A stretch of DNA of 53,800 nt from Methanolinea sp. UBA275 (GCA_002506105.1 DAWU01000012.1:1-53800); one strand, 5' to 3'; shown: positions 1-9,588, numbered from the stretch's first letter. Made by a program: numbers and translations. Notes: generated from the sequence alone by a model not told the origin.

Positions 1-71
1 TAATCATATTTTCATAGGAAATCGTCGCATTTAACGGAAGTCCTCATGCGGAAAAGAGCAACACGCACGTC

Positions 72-749
72 ATGGTGGATGCATTCCTTGCCGGGGCGAG
101 GGATGCAGGTGCAGACACCGAGAATATATTTTTGGCCAGAAAGAAGATCAACCACTGCCTGGGCTGCTTTTCCTGCTGGCTGAAAAGCCCGGGAACGTGC
201 ATCCAGGCCGACGATATGCCTGAACTGATGAAACAATTCCAGTCCGCAGATGTCGTCGTCTTCGCAACGCCCCTGCATAACGATAATGTCTCAGGGAGCA
301 TGAAGGACTTCATCGACCGGCTCCTGCCACTCGGCGATCCGCACTTCGAGAAGGATCCGGAAGGCGAGGTACGGCATGTGTCCGGGCCAAAGAAGGCTCC
401 CAGGTTCTTCATGATCGCAAACTGCGGGTTCCCTGAACAAAGCCATTTCCAGGTCCTTCGCCTCCTCATCAGGCGGATGACCAGGAACTTCTCGACCGAG
501 GTTGCGGGGGAGATCTACCGTGGGTGGGGATCCAGCCTTCAGGACAATGAGTTGAAACCGCATGTCGATGCCTATAAGGGATTGCTCCGGACTGCAGGTA
601 TGGAATTCGCAAAGACCGGGAAACTCTCGGCGGAGACAGCCCGCCGGCTGGAAGAGCCCCTGATCCCTGCGCCGAATTACGCGGAAATCTTCATTTCGAA
701 CGCCAATGCGTACATGGACCAGATGATCGAAGCGAACAGGAAAGGGTAA
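72..749 (+). CDS. Iron-sulfur flavoprotein / NADPH-dependent FMN reductase family protein, 5' end abnormal
   Basis: Flavodoxin-fold protein, probably a cytoplasmic electron carrier with FMN and a 4Fe-4S cluster. From the ATG at 72 the cysteines are C29, C32, C35 and C43 (C-X2-C-X2-C-X7-C), followed by ADDM. This is the compact cluster motif of archaeal iron-sulfur flavoproteins (Isf family). The segment FATPLHNDNVSG is a typical second flavin-contact region. The phosphate-binding loop usually found at the N-terminus (FNGSPHAEKSNT) is encoded in the same frame upstream, from about base 30. That reading frame opens just after an in-frame TAG at 15-17, and no ATG, GTG or TTG occurs before 72. 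The gene is therefore 5'-damaged, uses a non-canonical start, or carries a sequence error. Starting at 72 gives 225 aa without the loop. Family assignment is firm; the start is not. Confidence 0.75.
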   Translation: MVDAFLAGARDAGADTENIFLARKKINHCLGCFSCWLKSPGTCIQADDMPELMKQFQSADVVVFATPLHNDNVSGSMKDFIDRLLPLGDPHFEKDPEGEVRHVSGPKKAPRFFMIANCGFPEQSHFQVLRLLIRRMTRNFSTEVAGEIYRGWGSSLQDNELKPHVDAYKGLLRTAGMEFAKTGKLSAETARRLEEPLIPAPNYAEIFISNANAYMDQMIEANRKG

Positions 750-1154
750 GGCTCATCTCCGGAAGCCCGGGATGAACCTGCCGTGGGATCTGCGGGAGCC
801 TCCATGAATGCACACCTGCATCAGGCGAGGGGGAATTCCACCGAACCATCCAGTGACATCATCTTCTCCCAGCAGACAACGGCCAGGGGATCGATCTTCA
901 GGTTTGCGAAGACCGTGAGTTATACGTCAGGGTGGAACAGGGAATTTGGATACATCGTATATCTCTTTCGTTCCGATCCTTTTTTTCCACGCCCTTACTC
1001 TGATAGTAACCTTTATCCCATTATCCCGCTCCCATGAACCACTGCCGGGTATTGAAAAATGGCAGGGATCTTCCGGAACCAGAGAGTATGGAAAAGTGTA
1101 TTCTCACAGTTCAGGCGGGATAGAAAAAACAAAAAAAAAATGAATTGACCTTCT
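750..1154. other. Intergenic region, convergent genes
   Basis: About 405 bases between the flavoprotein gene and the convergent reverse-strand cluster. Short open frames here lack a ribosome site and show no recognisable protein features. The only clear element is the A-rich run near 1124-1140, listed separately as the reverse-strand terminator. Confidence 0.5.
1124..1140 (-). terminator. T-run terminator for the reverse-strand membrane cluster
   Basis: On the reverse strand this is a run of ten T, a G, and six more T, starting 14 bases after the stop of the 1155-2063 gene. Archaeal transcription typically ends at such U-tracts without needing a stem. Confidence 0.6.
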
Positions 1155-2063
1155 CTAATACATTTCGGAACACCCATCTGCACCGACTGCCAGCATCGGC
1201 TCTTCATCGATCTCACAGTAACTGTAGGGATCATTCACTGTGGTGATTGCATCTCCATAAGGGAACAGTTCGTTCACGAACCAGAAGATCTTGACCCCTC
1301 CTGGGGTAGACTGGGCAAGGTTGCCCCGAACCATCAGGAGCTGCCCAACAACGGGTAATGCGACAGTATCAAGAACCCCAGTCCCACCGTCCCCGGACGC
1401 CCGGCCAGCATGACCGCCGATAATTGCCCCTATCACAGCGAAGACAATTGCAACAAGAATCCCGATGATAATGGCAAACAAACACAGGATAACTGTTGCA
1501 CACCCTATAGCAACCGCAATTGCGATACCGGCAGCAATGCCGAGAATTCCCCCGACCGCCAGTCCTGCGACACCCCCATTGTATGCAGAGCACACCGCGG
1601 GGTCGTAGATATAGCAGCGGACGTACTCAGAATTGCGATCACCTTCTTCGCCAGTGCAGAACACACCGCAGGCCCCTTCTTCCAAACGCTCCCAATAATA
1701 GGAGGTCACCAGGAGATCTAAACAATTATGATGAGACAGAAATGAAAACACTTGATCCAAAGAGTCAGAAAAACTCTGTTCTACCCTTATAACCACCCCG
1801 GCAGCACAGCTCTCGGTGCCTTCAAGTTCGTAGCACTGTCCTTCCTCGGCCAGCAAGGTTGCGATAAATATACAAAATGTGAGCACCCCGATGAATACGC
1901 CAATGATTGCCCCTCCAACAGGAGTGCTAAGCGACACAATGACGCCAGCAGCTACCCCCACCATTACCGCTGCACCCAATCCACGTCCTGCATACGCCCA
2001 AAATTCGGAACCGTCAGCTGTTTCTTCCATACAGTGGCACGGTCCTCCAGGAATACACACCAT
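1155..2063 (-). CDS. Hypothetical glycine-rich multi-pass membrane protein
   Basis: 302 aa, family not recognised. Two hydrophobic blocks rich in Gly, Ala, Ile and Val (about residues 25-70 and 165-220) look like membrane hairpins with small-residue packing. Between them is a polar, cysteine-rich segment of about 95 aa, and the N-terminus also carries cysteines (CIPGGPCHC). The C-terminal 80 residues are soluble-looking. The ATG at 2063 has GGTGA four bases upstream. The gene lies four bases after 2068-2487, so the two are surely co-transcribed. Function unknown; a cell-envelope role is inferred only from the topology. Confidence 0.6.
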   Translation of the reverse strand: MVCIPGGPCHCMEETADGSEFWAYAGRGLGAAVMVGVAAGVIVSLSTPVGGAIIGVFIGVLTFCIFIATLLAEEGQCYELEGTESCAAGVVIRVEQSFSDSLDQVFSFLSHHNCLDLLVTSYYWERLEEGACGVFCTGEEGDRNSEYVRCYIYDPAVCSAYNGGVAGLAVGGILGIAAGIAIAVAIGCATVILCLFAIIIGILVAIVFAVIGAIIGGHAGRASGDGGTGVLDTVALPVVGQLLMVRGNLAQSTPGGVKIFWFVNELFPYGDAITTVNDPYSYCEIDEEPMLAVGADGCSEMY

Positions 2064-2067
2064 CTCC

Positions 2068-2487
2068 TCACCCTCTCATTCTCATCACTACAGTACACAT
2101 AAGGTATCCGAAGAATAGACCGACAACAATCCCGATGATGATACCAAAGCGGTATGCGCCAAGCACATGCGCGATCACTACCGTGAACAGACATATCACA
2201 ACGGAACGAAGCAGCATACTCCAGAGAACCGATCGGACATGGAACCGTCCGAACACCACGGCGACACACACCATCACTCCCCAGCAGAACAAGGAGACGA
2301 TTATGATGATCCCGAGGATCTCCATCGGTGTCGGTCTGAGGTGAGCGATCCGCAGAGAGAGTATAGTGAGCAGGAGGCCGGCGATGATGCCGATCATCAG
2401 GCCAATATTCCCGCATGGGCCCAGCTTGGTGAACCAGTCACCCAACCTTGCCCACCATCCCCGGCGGCACACGACTGCTGGTGCCAT
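2068..2487 (-). CDS. Hypothetical small membrane protein
   Basis: 139 aa with about four predicted membrane segments (residues roughly 27-48, 55-78, 85-107 and 112-133) after a basic, tryptophan-rich N-terminus. No family recognised. The start at 2487 is supported by GGTGG five bases upstream. It is the middle gene of a three-gene reverse-strand cluster and overlaps the 3' end of the upstream gene by 91 bases in another frame, which is long for an archaeal operon. The clear hydrophobic periodicity argues that this frame is coding. Confidence 0.6.
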   Translation of the reverse strand: MAPAVVCRRGWWARLGDWFTKLGPCGNIGLMIGIIAGLLLTILSLRIAHLRPTPMEILGIIIIVSLFCWGVMVCVAVVFGRFHVRSVLWSMLLRSVVICLFTVVIAHVLGAYRFGIIIGIVVGLFFGYLMCTVVMRMRG

Positions 2488-2957
2488 GAGTCCACCTTCG
2501 TGATGATGGATGCACCGCCCAGGAGCTGGCCGCTGGTATGCGTGGCAAGTACGGTTACATGAGGCTTCGTCGATGAATCGTCGGTTTCGCGAAATCCTCC
2601 TGGGACCGTGATGGCAAGGTGAACGACTTTCTCTTCAAGCGGGGTGAATTCAAACGTGTTCCAGTCGATCGATGCTCCCAGTTCACCAGGAAACACCTGA
2701 AGGTTGATTCGTCTTCTGGCAGTCGGGTGTGGATTTCGCACCGGGATATCCACGGTAAAATGTCGCCCGGCCAGGCTCGTATGCCTGCCATCAATACATT
2801 GGGAACCCTGATTGTTGATCGGATTTGGATCATAAGGATGTTGTGTGACAACCTTGAAACTCAGGGTAGTGTAAGGAATTTGCTGTAAACGCGAAAACCC
2901 GATCCTATACATTAGCCATGGTGACACTACAAGAAAAAGCAAACGAATCGATTCCAA
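2397..2957 (-). CDS. Hypothetical exported or membrane-anchored protein
   Basis: 186 aa from a TTG start; the next start is the ATG at 2912. The N-terminal hydrophobic stretch (residues about 5-22) looks like an uncleaved signal anchor. The middle (about 65-150) has the alternating pattern of a beta-sandwich, with phrases such as PVRNPHP and ITVPGGF that recall NEW3/CARDB-type extracellular domains of methanogens. The last 30 residues are low-complexity and overlap the next gene, so a frameshift near the 3' end is possible. First gene of the reverse-strand cluster. Function unknown. Confidence 0.5.
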   Translation of the reverse strand: MESIRLLFLVVSPWLMYRIGFSRLQQIPYTTLSFKVVTQHPYDPNPINNQGSQCIDGRHTSLAGRHFTVDIPVRNPHPTARRRINLQVFPGELGASIDWNTFEFTPLEEKVVHLAITVPGGFRETDDSSTKPHVTVLATHTSGQLLGGASIITKVDSWHQQSCAAGDGGQGWVTGSPSWAHAGILA

Positions 2958-3062
2958 AACTCAATGCGCCATTTCCCGTGCAACTTTTCGAATCTATCCA
3001 ATTGATGTAGGGTAAAGTGTTATTATTGCCCCTAGAATAAAGAATGATTTACGGGGATAATA

Positions 3063-3656
3063 ATGACAAAAATTGCATGTCTAAAATGCAATTTAAAAAA
3101 GTTATACAAAATGAGTGATGGGAAGAGACGTTGTGCGCGATGTAAGTACGAATTTATTCCCCATAAATTACCCCTGACATTTTCAAGAGATGAATGGAAA
3201 GAAATCATCCATCTGTTCCTCATGGAACAGAGTTCAAATTCAATTTCAGAACAGACCGGATTCGATAAACAACGAGTAATACGAGCATTAACCAGGATCC
3301 GACTTACCATGATTAAAGATGTTCCCGATCTCTTTTCAGGCACGGTTGAAGTTGATGAAACCTATCTTGGAGGTCAATGGAAAAACAAACGAAAACCGAT
3401 TCGGGAAACGGGAACCAAAAGAGGAAGAGGAACAAAGAAACAACCAGTGTTTGGGATTCTTTGTTGCAATGGAACCGTATGGGCTGAAGTAGTGAATGAT
3501 GTTGAGGCCGGCACCCTGCAGCCTCTCATCACCCTGGGTCTCTCAGAATTTCATCAGATCCCGATGCGAAAAGCGTTGTATTCCGTCTTCTCCTGCTACA
3601 TCCTGGCTCTTGTCATATTCGCAATAGTGAATACAGCGGTATTCTTTAGTGAATAG
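3063..3656 (+). pseudogene. Truncated IS1595-family (ISXO2-like) transposase
   Basis: The N-terminus carries a zinc ribbon (CLKC and CARC, about 20 residues apart), then a helical domain, then VEVDETYLGG, which holds the first acidic residue of the DDE/DDN catalytic triad in IS1595 transposases. After the segment around residue 155 the similarity fades. The remaining residues are hydrophobic and do not look like the rest of the domain, and the second acidic residue and the C-terminal Asn/Glu are missing. Family members run to roughly 280-320 aa; this one stops at 197. The gene is AT-rich compared with its neighbours, as expected for an acquired element. Likely a decayed insertion; the terminal repeats could not be placed with confidence. 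Confidence 0.75.
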
Positions 3657-3759
3657 CCATACGTCCCTGCCACTCTTTCGTGAAAATCTCGGACCCGCTC
3701 CATACCAGTCACCATTCCTCACACGGTTTTTCGATGAATTATCCGGGTGTTGGTGGAAA

Positions 3760-3769
3760 TACATAAATA
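3760..3769 (+). promoter_or_regulatory. Probable TATA box for the triple-propeller gene
   Basis: TACATAAATA sits about 45 bases before the GTG start at 3815, in a locally AT-rich patch. The position fits an archaeal TATA box with a short leader. Confidence 0.45.
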
Positions 3770-3814
3770 GTGGCCGCCTGTGTTTTTACTTACTACATTC
3801 AGGAAGGTGGTATC

Positions 3815-6800
3815 GTGAAATCAAAGTGCATTCTTACAGTACTTTTCTTGCTTATTCTCGTTGCATCTGTGGCTGCATCGGATGAGCAGGCATGGAAGTT
3901 CCGGTCTGATCTCTCCAACTCCGGTGTCTATGACGATGGTGGAATTACTCCGGACGGAACACTTCTCTGGGAGTATTCCACAGGTGACGAAGTGCGTTCC
4001 TGCCCGGCGATAGTTGACGGTGTCGTGTATTTCGGAAGTAACGACGGGAACCTTTATGCACTGAATGCCGGCACAGGTGACCGTATCTGGAACTTTACCG
4101 CAGGGCTCGGGATACAGTCAAGCCCCGCCGTCGCGGAAGGTGTTGTCTACGCCGGCTCATGGGACCATAACGTCTACGCGGTTGATGCAGATGACGGGTC
4201 GCTCATCTGGAACTACACCACTAGCGATGCAGTGATCTCGAGCCCCGCGGTCGGAAACGGGAACGTGTTCGTCGGGAGCTTTGACGGGAGCCTCTATGCA
4301 CTGGACGCAGGGACCGGCAGTCCTGCCTGGGAGTATCCGACCATGGGTCCACGGATTGCGTCAAGCCCTGCCGTTGCAGAAGGAGTAGTGTATACAGGGA
4401 GTGAGGATGGGAATCTCTACGCGCTTAATGCGGAGACGGGTTCGCTTCTCTGGAATTTCACCACAGGTGGGTGGGTGGGGTCCAGCCCTGCCGTGAAAGA
4501 CGGCACAGTCTATTTCGGCAGCGATGACGGGAATGTCTACGCACTCAATGCATCGGACGGATCGCTGATCTGGAACTACACGACCGGTGATATCGTGCGT
4601 TCGAGTCCTGCAGTCTCGGAGGGAGTCGTGTATGTGGGAAGTCATGATGAGAATGTATATGCCCTCGATGCATCGACCGGAGCACTCCTCTGGTCCTATG
4701 CAACAGGGGATGAAATCTATTCCAGCCCCGCGGTTGCGAACGGGGTTGTCTATGTGGGGGCACTCGGATTCGAGACGAGCTTCTACGCGCTGGATGCCGA
4801 TACCGGGGCACTCCTCTGGGATTACTCCATGGGAGAGTGGAATGTCTATTCCAGCCCCGCAGTCTCGGGCGGTAAGGTCTATGTGGGATGCGATGACGGG
4901 AACCTCTATGCTTTCGGTGCGTCTCAGGAGAGTATCCCGCCTTACGATGATTTCGATGATAATGCCTGCGATGACACGCTCTGGAACGTCATCGAATCAG
5001 GGGGGCCGTATGTCACCGAGACGGCCCAACGCCTGGAGATCACCCTCCCTGCTGATTCATCCGGTGAGAACTTCTTTGCAGGATATTCGAGCAGATACGC
5101 CCTCCGGGGCGATTTTGATATCCAGGTCGACTACCACCTTCTCACCTGGCCAGAGAACAACGGCGTGAGGATGGGGCTCTGGATTGAAAGGCCATCCTCA
5201 ATCTACACCGTCGAACGCTCAAGTTACGGGATCGCGGATGGTTTTACCCCCGGGGACCATTACACGACGAATTTTGATGATTCGATCCTCATCTCCACGA
5301 CCAGCGATGCCGAGGGGAAATTGCGGCTGGTGCGAACAGGATCCCTCTTTGAGGGGTACTACTTCAACGAGACTTCCGACGACTGGATTCTTTCACAGAG
5401 CTTCCAGGCCGCCTCCAGTTCTGCAGGTGAAGCCACCTTCTTGTTGAGGGCATGGAGCCATGACTATGCCTTTGCGGACGAGCTGGTGGTCGTTGCATTT
5501 GACAATTTTGTGATCAATAAAGGGACTGTCGTCACCCCTGGGGTAACTCCTCCGGCAGGAGTCACCGGTCTTGCGAACGCAACCTTCCAGCCGAACCTCA
5601 TACGGTGGGCCTGGAATGACCCGGGCGATGCAGACTTTGACCACGTCATGGTCTATCTCGACGGCGAGTTCCAGGCGAACGTGACGAAGGGTGTGCAGGC
5701 CTGGACCGCGAAAGGGCTTCTCCCCTCGACTGCATACACCCTCGGGACAAGGACCGTCGGAGATATGGGCGCGATCAACGGGACCTGGGTGAACCATACC
5801 GCCACCACGGGCAGTCTCCTGATCACCCACCTTGACCCGACGGACGTGATGGTGGGAGGCCCCGGCTTTACCCTCGATATCGTTGGATCAGGATTTGGAG
5901 CAAGCTCCCATGTCCTCTGGAACAGCGATGAGCAAATGACGCAGTTCCATGATGCGGGCCACCTCTCGATCGATGTGTCAGCAGGGATGATCTCTCACCC
6001 AGCCCTTGTGAATATCACGGTCTATGACAGTGCTACAGGGGAATTCTCAAACCCTGTCATGTTCTCTGTCAGGGACCCGATCAGCGATGCAAGGGCCTGG
6101 AAGTTCCGGTCCGACTCCTCCAATTCCGGCGTCTATGATGACGGCGGTACGAGGCCTGGGAACGAACTGCTCTGGAAGTACATGACGGAGAGCTATTACA
6201 GTTCCAGCCCTGTTGTGGAAAATGGCGTTGTCTATATCAACGGGATATATGATACCCTCGCTATAGACGCATTCACCGGGAAACTCCTTTGGGAATCCCC
6301 GGGTAGCGGTGGACGGTCAAGTCCCGCAGTCACAGACAATATTGTCTATGTGGGAAGTTCGGACTGGAATATCTCCGCCCTTGACGCCTCCACCGGTGCC
6401 ATCCTCTGGAAATACAGGACCGGGGGAACTTTATATTCCAGCCCGGCAGTGTACAATGGCGTCGTGTATGCCGGAAGCTGGGACAGAAACTTCTACGCAC
6501 TCGACGCAGCCACCGGCACCCTTCTCTGGAACTATCAGACCGTTAGCGAAGTGAGATCGAGCCCGGCCGTCGCGAATGGAATCGTCTACTTCGGAAACCA
6601 GGCTGGCACTCTTTTTGCCCTCGACGCGGGTACAGGTGCACTTCTGTGGAACTACACCACAGGCGGTTATTACTCCGAATCCAGCCCGGCCGTGGTGAAT
6701 GGGATCCTCTACTTCCAGAGCCATGAAGGCAATCTCTTTGCCCTCGATGCCACGACCGGGGCTCACCTCTGGGACTGTCCGGTCACCGGATATGGAAACT

Positions 6801-9565
6801 CCTGCCCGGCGGTAGCAGACGGGGTGGTGTATATCGGGAGCGATGACGGCACCCTTTACGCGCTCGATGCAGCAACGGGAGACTTTCTCTGGAATTATTC
6901 AACGGGTGAACCGGTACGGTCGAGCCCCTCGGTGGCAAACGGTGTCCTGTATTTCGGAAGTTATAACGGTATCATCTATGCCCTGGACGCGGGTACAGGT
7001 GCACTCATCTGGACGTATACCACGGATGAAGAAGGATTCTCAAACCCTGCAATTGCGAACGGTGTCGTCTATGTCCCGGGGGATTCAGGCACCCTCTATG
7101 CGCTCACCACGCTCCCTGACAACCCGCCGGAGAGCGTGATTGACCTGCATACAACTACAATAAATGGGGCAGAGATCACCTGGGCATGGAACGATCCCGG
7201 GACACTTGGGTTCTCCCACGTCATGATGTATATCAACGGGGTGTTTCGGGAGAACGTGACCGCAGGAACAGAGACCTGGACCGCGACAGGACTCACTCCC
7301 TCAACGAGCTACACTATCGGGACCAGAACGATAGGCGTGAACGGGCTGGTCAACGCAACCCTCGTGACCAATACGGCGACCACAGGATCACTCTCGATCT
7401 CGCATCTTGATCCCGGGAGTGTGGTGGAGGATAGCCCCGCGTTCACGCTCGATGTCCATGGAACGGGATATTCACCCACTTGCACAATTCTCTGGAACGG
7501 CGAGGAGCAGGTGACGCAATACCTGCAGGCGGACCACATCAGTATGGAAGTCCCCGCGGAGTTCGTCGTACATTCCAGACGTGTCAATATTACCGTCTAT
7601 GACCCAACGTCCGGGGAATCGTCGAACGCCATCATCCTGCCTGTGACCGATAACCCAACGACGGCAAAGGCGAGGAAGTTCCGATCCGACCTGAATAATA
7701 CCGGAGTGTATGACGATGGAGGGAGGAGGCCGATCCCAACACTCCTCTGGACATTCAAGACAGGGGCCGCTGTGTCATCAAGCCCCTCTCTGGTGGATGG
7801 GGTAGTCTACGTCGGAAGCCATGATAGGAACCTCTATGCACTGGATGCAGCGACCGGAGCATTCCTCTGGAACTACAACACCATGGAACGCAACGACTAT
7901 GTGAGTTCAAGCCCTGCCGTGTCGAACGGAGTCGTCTACATAGGGGGCATGAAGACCAAGATCCACGCGGTCGATGCCTATTCCGGGGAACTCCTCTGGA
8001 AGTACAAACTGCCTATTCGGACCACCGTCAGGAGCAGCATAAGCTCCAGTGCAGCAGTGGCAGACGGGATCATCTATATCGGCAACATGGACGGAACCGT
8101 CTACGCTTTTAATGAAGAAAAGGGGGATCTCCTCTGGAGTTACGCCATCCCTCGGATGGAATATGAGGAACACAACATCTTTTCCAGCCCGGCGGTGGCA
8201 GACGGCGTTGTCTTCATTCAAACGTATGGGGGATACCTCTACGCACTTGACGCGTCTACCGGTGCCCTCCTCTGGAATTACAGTGATGAGGGTGCGTATG
8301 GGGCATATGCCAGCCCGGCGGTGGCAAACGGCGTCGTCTATATGGGGAGCGGGTATGCTAATCAGAAATTCTATGCCGTAGATGCACTTACCGGAGATCT
8401 CCTTTGGGACTTTACAACCGGGGGGAGTATCATGTCCAGCCCTGCGATAGAGAATGGCATTGTCTACTTCGGGAGCCGGGACAACAACATGTATGCACTC
8501 AACGCAGGGACCGGTGCCCTTCTCTGGAACTTCACGACAGGCGGGAGAGTGTCTTCGAGTCCTGCAGTGGCGAACGGGGTCGTGTATTTCGGGAGTGGTG
8601 ACAATCATACCTATGCACTCGATGCATCAGCTGGAGACCTCCTCTGGTCCTTTGATGTCGGGGGGTCAGTCACGTCCAGCCCCGCGATAGCCGATGGTGT
8701 GGTCTATATCGGCAGCGGCGACGGCAATGTCTATGCGATAGGAACGCTTCCTCTCAATCCCCCTGTCACTGACTTTTCAGCCAACGTGACTTCCGGAGAT
8801 GCTCCCCTGGGCGTGCTCTTCACTGACACCTCGACCGGTGTGGTTACGACACGGTTCTGGGACTTCGGAGACGGCACCACAGTGTGGGCAAATGAGACGG
8901 GTACGATCTCCCACACCTACTCCTTCCCTGGCACGTTCTCGGTCTCGCTGACGGCCGGAAACATCGATGCGGAGGACACCGCGACAAAGACCGGGTATAT
9001 CCAGGTCAATCCCGTGGGACCTGCGCCCCGTGCACGGTTCTCCACCTCCCCCATGATGGGATTTGCCCCTCTGACCATCAAATTCACTGATCGCTCTTCC
9101 GGCACTCCAACCTCCTGGCACTGGGACTTCGGGGACGGGACCACTTCATCAGAGCAGAACCCGACGCACGTCTATACGACTGCAGGGAGATACACCCCCA
9201 CGCTCTCGGTCTCGAATACCGGCGGGACCAGTACGTATGCCTTCTTTGTCAGGATCATGCAGAGATCCGTGTATCCGACGCCGACCGTGACCGGATCGCC
9301 CACGATCCCGCCGAAACCCGATCATGCTCCGATTGCTGTCTTTGCCATGAACCGGAGCTTTGGGAATGCCCCGCTCTCCGTCCAGTTCACGGATCGCTCC
9401 TTCAACACCCCGACTGCCTGGCACTGGGATTTCGGCGATGGCTCCAATGCAACCATGCAGAACCCCCTCCACACGTACATGGAACCCGGAACGTACCCTG
9501 TATCCCTCACGGTGACGAACGCGGTTGGTGAAGGTACCACATCCCGCCGTGTATATGTGCGGTGA
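3815..9565 (+). CDS. Giant secreted protein with three 8-repeat PQQ-type beta-propellers and PKD domains
   Basis: Extracellular protein of about 1916 aa. The GTG at 3815 is preferred because it follows AGGAAGGTGG and starts directly before a signal peptide ending near VAAS. Each propeller is built from about 40-residue repeats of the form SSPAV..GVVY.GS..DGNLYALDA.TG.LLW; I count eight in each. Propeller 1 spans about 3880-4915, a beta-sandwich domain 4930-5525, an FN3-like domain 5560-5810 and a TIG/IPT-like domain 5815-6075. Propeller 2 spans 6080-7115 with another FN3-TIG pair to 7650, and propeller 3 spans 7655-8750. Three PKD domains (each with a WDFGDG motif) end the protein. Each propeller is introduced by the same KFRSD..N.GVYDDGG phrase, which points to whole-module duplication. 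No C-terminal anchor is seen. Probably a surface adhesion or scaffold protein; PQQ binding is not implied. Confidence 0.9.
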   Translation: MKSKCILTVLFLLILVASVAASDEQAWKFRSDLSNSGVYDDGGITPDGTLLWEYSTGDEVRSCPAIVDGVVYFGSNDGNLYALNAGTGDRIWNFTAGLGIQSSPAVAEGVVYAGSWDHNVYAVDADDGSLIWNYTTSDAVISSPAVGNGNVFVGSFDGSLYALDAGTGSPAWEYPTMGPRIASSPAVAEGVVYTGSEDGNLYALNAETGSLLWNFTTGGWVGSSPAVKDGTVYFGSDDGNVYALNASDGSLIWNYTTGDIVRSSPAVSEGVVYVGSHDENVYALDASTGALLWSYATGDEIYSSPAVANGVVYVGALGFETSFYALDADTGALLWDYSMGEWNVYSSPAVSGGKVYVGCDDGNLYAFGASQESIPPYDDFDDNACDDTLWNVIESGGPYVTETAQRLEITLPADSSGENFFAGYSSRYALRGDFDIQVDYHLLTWPENNGVRMGLWIERPSSIYTVERSSYGIADGFTPGDHYTTNFDDSILISTTSDAEGKLRLVRTGSLFEGYYFNETSDDWILSQSFQAASSSAGEATFLLRAWSHDYAFADELVVVAFDNFVINKGTVVTPGVTPPAGVTGLANATFQPNLIRWAWNDPGDADFDHVMVYLDGEFQANVTKGVQAWTAKGLLPSTAYTLGTRTVGDMGAINGTWVNHTATTGSLLITHLDPTDVMVGGPGFTLDIVGSGFGASSHVLWNSDEQMTQFHDAGHLSIDVSAGMISHPALVNITVYDSATGEFSNPVMFSVRDPISDARAWKFRSDSSNSGVYDDGGTRPGNELLWKYMTESYYSSSPVVENGVVYINGIYDTLAIDAFTGKLLWESPGSGGRSSPAVTDNIVYVGSSDWNISALDASTGAILWKYRTGGTLYSSPAVYNGVVYAGSWDRNFYALDAATGTLLWNYQTVSEVRSSPAVANGIVYFGNQAGTLFALDAGTGALLWNYTTGGYYSESSPAVVNGILYFQSHEGNLFALDATTGAHLWDCPVTGYGNSCPAVADGVVYIGSDDGTLYALDAATGDFLWNYSTGEPVRSSPSVANGVLYFGSYNGIIYALDAGTGALIWTYTTDEEGFSNPAIANGVVYVPGDSGTLYALTTLPDNPPESVIDLHTTTINGAEITWAWNDPGTLGFSHVMMYINGVFRENVTAGTETWTATGLTPSTSYTIGTRTIGVNGLVNATLVTNTATTGSLSISHLDPGSVVEDSPAFTLDVHGTGYSPTCTILWNGEEQVTQYLQADHISMEVPAEFVVHSRRVNITVYDPTSGESSNAIILPVTDNPTTAKARKFRSDLNNTGVYDDGGRRPIPTLLWTFKTGAAVSSSPSLVDGVVYVGSHDRNLYALDAATGAFLWNYNTMERNDYVSSSPAVSNGVVYIGGMKTKIHAVDAYSGELLWKYKLPIRTTVRSSISSSAAVADGIIYIGNMDGTVYAFNEEKGDLLWSYAIPRMEYEEHNIFSSPAVADGVVFIQTYGGYLYALDASTGALLWNYSDEGAYGAYASPAVANGVVYMGSGYANQKFYAVDALTGDLLWDFTTGGSIMSSPAIENGIVYFGSRDNNMYALNAGTGALLWNFTTGGRVSSSPAVANGVVYFGSGDNHTYALDASAGDLLWSFDVGGSVTSSPAIADGVVYIGSGDGNVYAIGTLPLNPPVTDFSANVTSGDAPLGVLFTDTSTGVVTTRFWDFGDGTTVWANETGTISHTYSFPGTFSVSLTAGNIDAEDTATKTGYIQVNPVGPAPRARFSTSPMMGFAPLTIKFTDRSSGTPTSWHWDFGDGTTSSEQNPTHVYTTAGRYTPTLSVSNTGGTSTYAFFVRIMQRSVYPTPTVTGSPTIPPKPDHAPIAVFAMNRSFGNAPLSVQFTDRSFNTPTAWHWDFGDGSNATMQNPLHTYMEPGTYPVSLTVTNAVGEGTTSRRVYVR

Positions 9566-9581
9566 AGGGAAACCCCGGCAC

Positions 9582-9588
9582 TTTTTTT
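9582..9588 (+). terminator. T-run terminator after the triple-propeller gene
   Basis: Seven T about 16 bases after the stop codon. A second, longer T run (nine T, 9772-9780) lies further downstream in the same intergenic stretch, before the convergent DUF2164 gene, and could act as a back-up. Confidence 0.55.

Noticed and set aside
783..1037. 84-aa forward open frame after the flavoprotein gene
   Set aside because: No ribosome site, no hydrophobic or domain pattern, and low-complexity composition.
7907..8608. 233-aa reverse open frame inside propeller 3
   Set aside because: Its repeated pattern (VCHRRAG) is only the antisense image of the SSPAV blade repeats.
3815..9565. PQQ-dependent dehydrogenase
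   Set aside because: Repeats match the propeller fold only. No PQQ-ligand cysteine pair, heme site or catalytic Asp context is visible, and the PKD/TIG domains indicate a surface protein.
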